A DNA stretch of 64,000 nt from Pseudomonas sp. SID14000 (lineage in GTDB: Bacteria; Pseudomonadota; Gammaproteobacteria; Pseudomonadales; Pseudomonadaceae), in the NCBI RefSeq assembly GCF_002165135.1, contig NZ_NFZQ01000004.1, forward strand, positions 1-64,000, written 5' to 3'. The notes beneath the pieces are model-generated. The model was given only the letters and a program-made list of their open reading frames with translations. It was not told the DNA's origin and did not search any database. Shown here piece after piece: positions 63,267 through 64,000 of the stretch. Every line of letters begins with the position of its first letter. Within the stretch, counting starts at the first letter, position 1. The translations under genes were made by a program, and so were the position numbers.

Positions 63267-64000
63267 TCAGCTGCCCCAGGAGTCACGCAGGGTGACAGTG
63301 CGGTTGAACACCGGACGCCCCGGCTGGCTGTCTTTCAGGTCGGCGCAGAAGTAGCCTTCGCGTTCGAACTGGAAGCGGTCCTCGGGTTGTGCCTGAGCCA
63401 GCGACGGCTCGGCACGGCAGCCGCTGAGCACTTGCAGCGAACCTGGGTTGATGTTGTCCAGGAAGCTGCCGCCCTCCTCGGTCTTTTCCGGGTTCGGCGA
63501 GCGGAACAGGCGGTCGTACAGGCGCACTTCGCACTCGACGCTGCCCTCGGCCGGCACCCAGTGGATCACGCCCTTGACCTTGCGACCTTCCGGGTTTTTG
63601 CCCAGTGTGTCCGGGTCGTACGAGCAGCGCAGTTCGACGATGTTGCCGTCGGCATCCTTGATGGCCTCGTCGGCGCGGATGACGTAGCTGCCACGCAGGC
63701 GCACTTCACCGGCCGGCTCCAGGCGCTTGTAGCCCTTCGGCGGCTCTTCCATGAAGTCGTCGCGGTCGATGTACAGCTCACGGGAGAACGGCAGTACGCG
63801 CACGCCCATGTCTTCCTTCGGGTGCCGCGGCAGTTCGAGCTGCTCGACCTGGCCTTCCGGGTAGTTGGTGATGACCACCTTCAGCGGGCGCAGCACGCAC
63901 ATGGCGCGCGGTGCGGTGCGGTCCAGGTCATCACGGATGCTGAATTCGAGCATCGACATGTCGACCACACCGTCGGAACGGTTGGTGCCGATCATTTCGC
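63267..64000 (-). CDS. glnS: Glutaminyl-tRNA synthetase, C-terminal part (5' end outside window)
   Basis: About 244 residues of the C-terminal anticodon-binding beta-barrel region are in the window, reading off the right edge. Characteristic text includes APRAMCVLRPLKVVITNYPEG, LPFSRELYIDRDDFMEEPPK and VKGVIHWVPAEGSVECEVRLYDRLF. Attaches glutamine to tRNA-Gln. The start and catalytic domain lie beyond 64000. Confidence 0.96.
   Translation of the reverse strand, partial: EMIGTNRSDGVVDMSMLEFSIRDDLDRTAPRAMCVLRPLKVVITNYPEGQVEQLELPRHPKEDMGVRVLPFSRELYIDRDDFMEEPPKGYKRLEPAGEVRLRGSYVIRADEAIKDADGNIVELRCSYDPDTLGKNPEGRKVKGVIHWVPAEGSVECEVRLYDRLFRSPNPEKTEEGGSFLDNINPGSLQVLSGCRAEPSLAQAQPEDRFQFEREGYFCADLKDSQPGRPVFNRTVTLRDSWGS

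Overview
The window looks like chromosome of a Pseudomonas putida-group bacterium. The evidence is the gene content (csiD/lhgO/gabP glutarate locus, cysS-glnS, mqo, an nspC pair, a YbiT-like ABC-F ATPase, yghU), the high-GC codon usage, and many intergenic palindromes of the type GCGGGTaaACCCGCTCCCACAGG, the usual putida REP family. Product names come from recognising protein motifs by eye; no database search was run.

Layout. 1-10132 (minus) is the N-terminal part of a giant repeat adhesin: a Bap/LapF-type prefix domain, a glycine linker, then about 39 bacterial Ig-like repeats of 82 residues (246 bp), with higher-order repeats of 3, 6, 9 and 12 units; its C-terminus lies outside. 10.3-12.7 kb holds small orphan genes, including lipoproteins and membrane peptides. 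12.9-18.7 kb is a signalling locus: a response regulator with a degenerate HD-GYP-like output domain, facing an overlapping operon of di-haem cytochrome c peroxidase, membrane histidine kinase and receiver-kinase hybrid.

18.8-30.7 kb is mobile DNA. The start of an ABC-F ATPase gene (30733) is an integration target: its first 32 bases are repeated at 21099, just after the C-terminal stub of an older integrase, and a complete excisionase/integrase pair ends just before 30733. This suggests two elements inserted in tandem at the same site. The intact element (21131-30732) carries a cupin protein, an AraC regulator, a TonB-dependent receptor with a DUF4198 periplasmic partner, and small phage-type genes. 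The older remnant carries a diguanylate cyclase.

30.7-64 kb is mostly core or accessory metabolism: alpha/beta hydrolase, YghU, amidase, a YheO/DauR-type regulator with a PLP lyase, a carboxynorspermidine synthase/decarboxylase pair, methyltransferase, DJ-1/PfpI protein with divergent LysR, ugd-epimerase-truncated glycosyltransferase, mqo, an apparently SOS-controlled radical SAM/DUF4130 pair, riboflavin synthase, DUF1275, a zinc-type HemB, a RIO-like kinase, the glutarate/L-2-hydroxyglutarate operon with its GntR regulator, an OmpR-type two-component system, cysS, and the C-terminal part of glnS.

Most notable: the tandem integration at the ABC-F start codon, the LexA-like box before the radical SAM/DUF4130 repair pair whose second gene lacks the expected glycosylase domain, the peroxidase-linked phosphorelay with a degenerate HD output, and the higher-order repeat structure of the adhesin.
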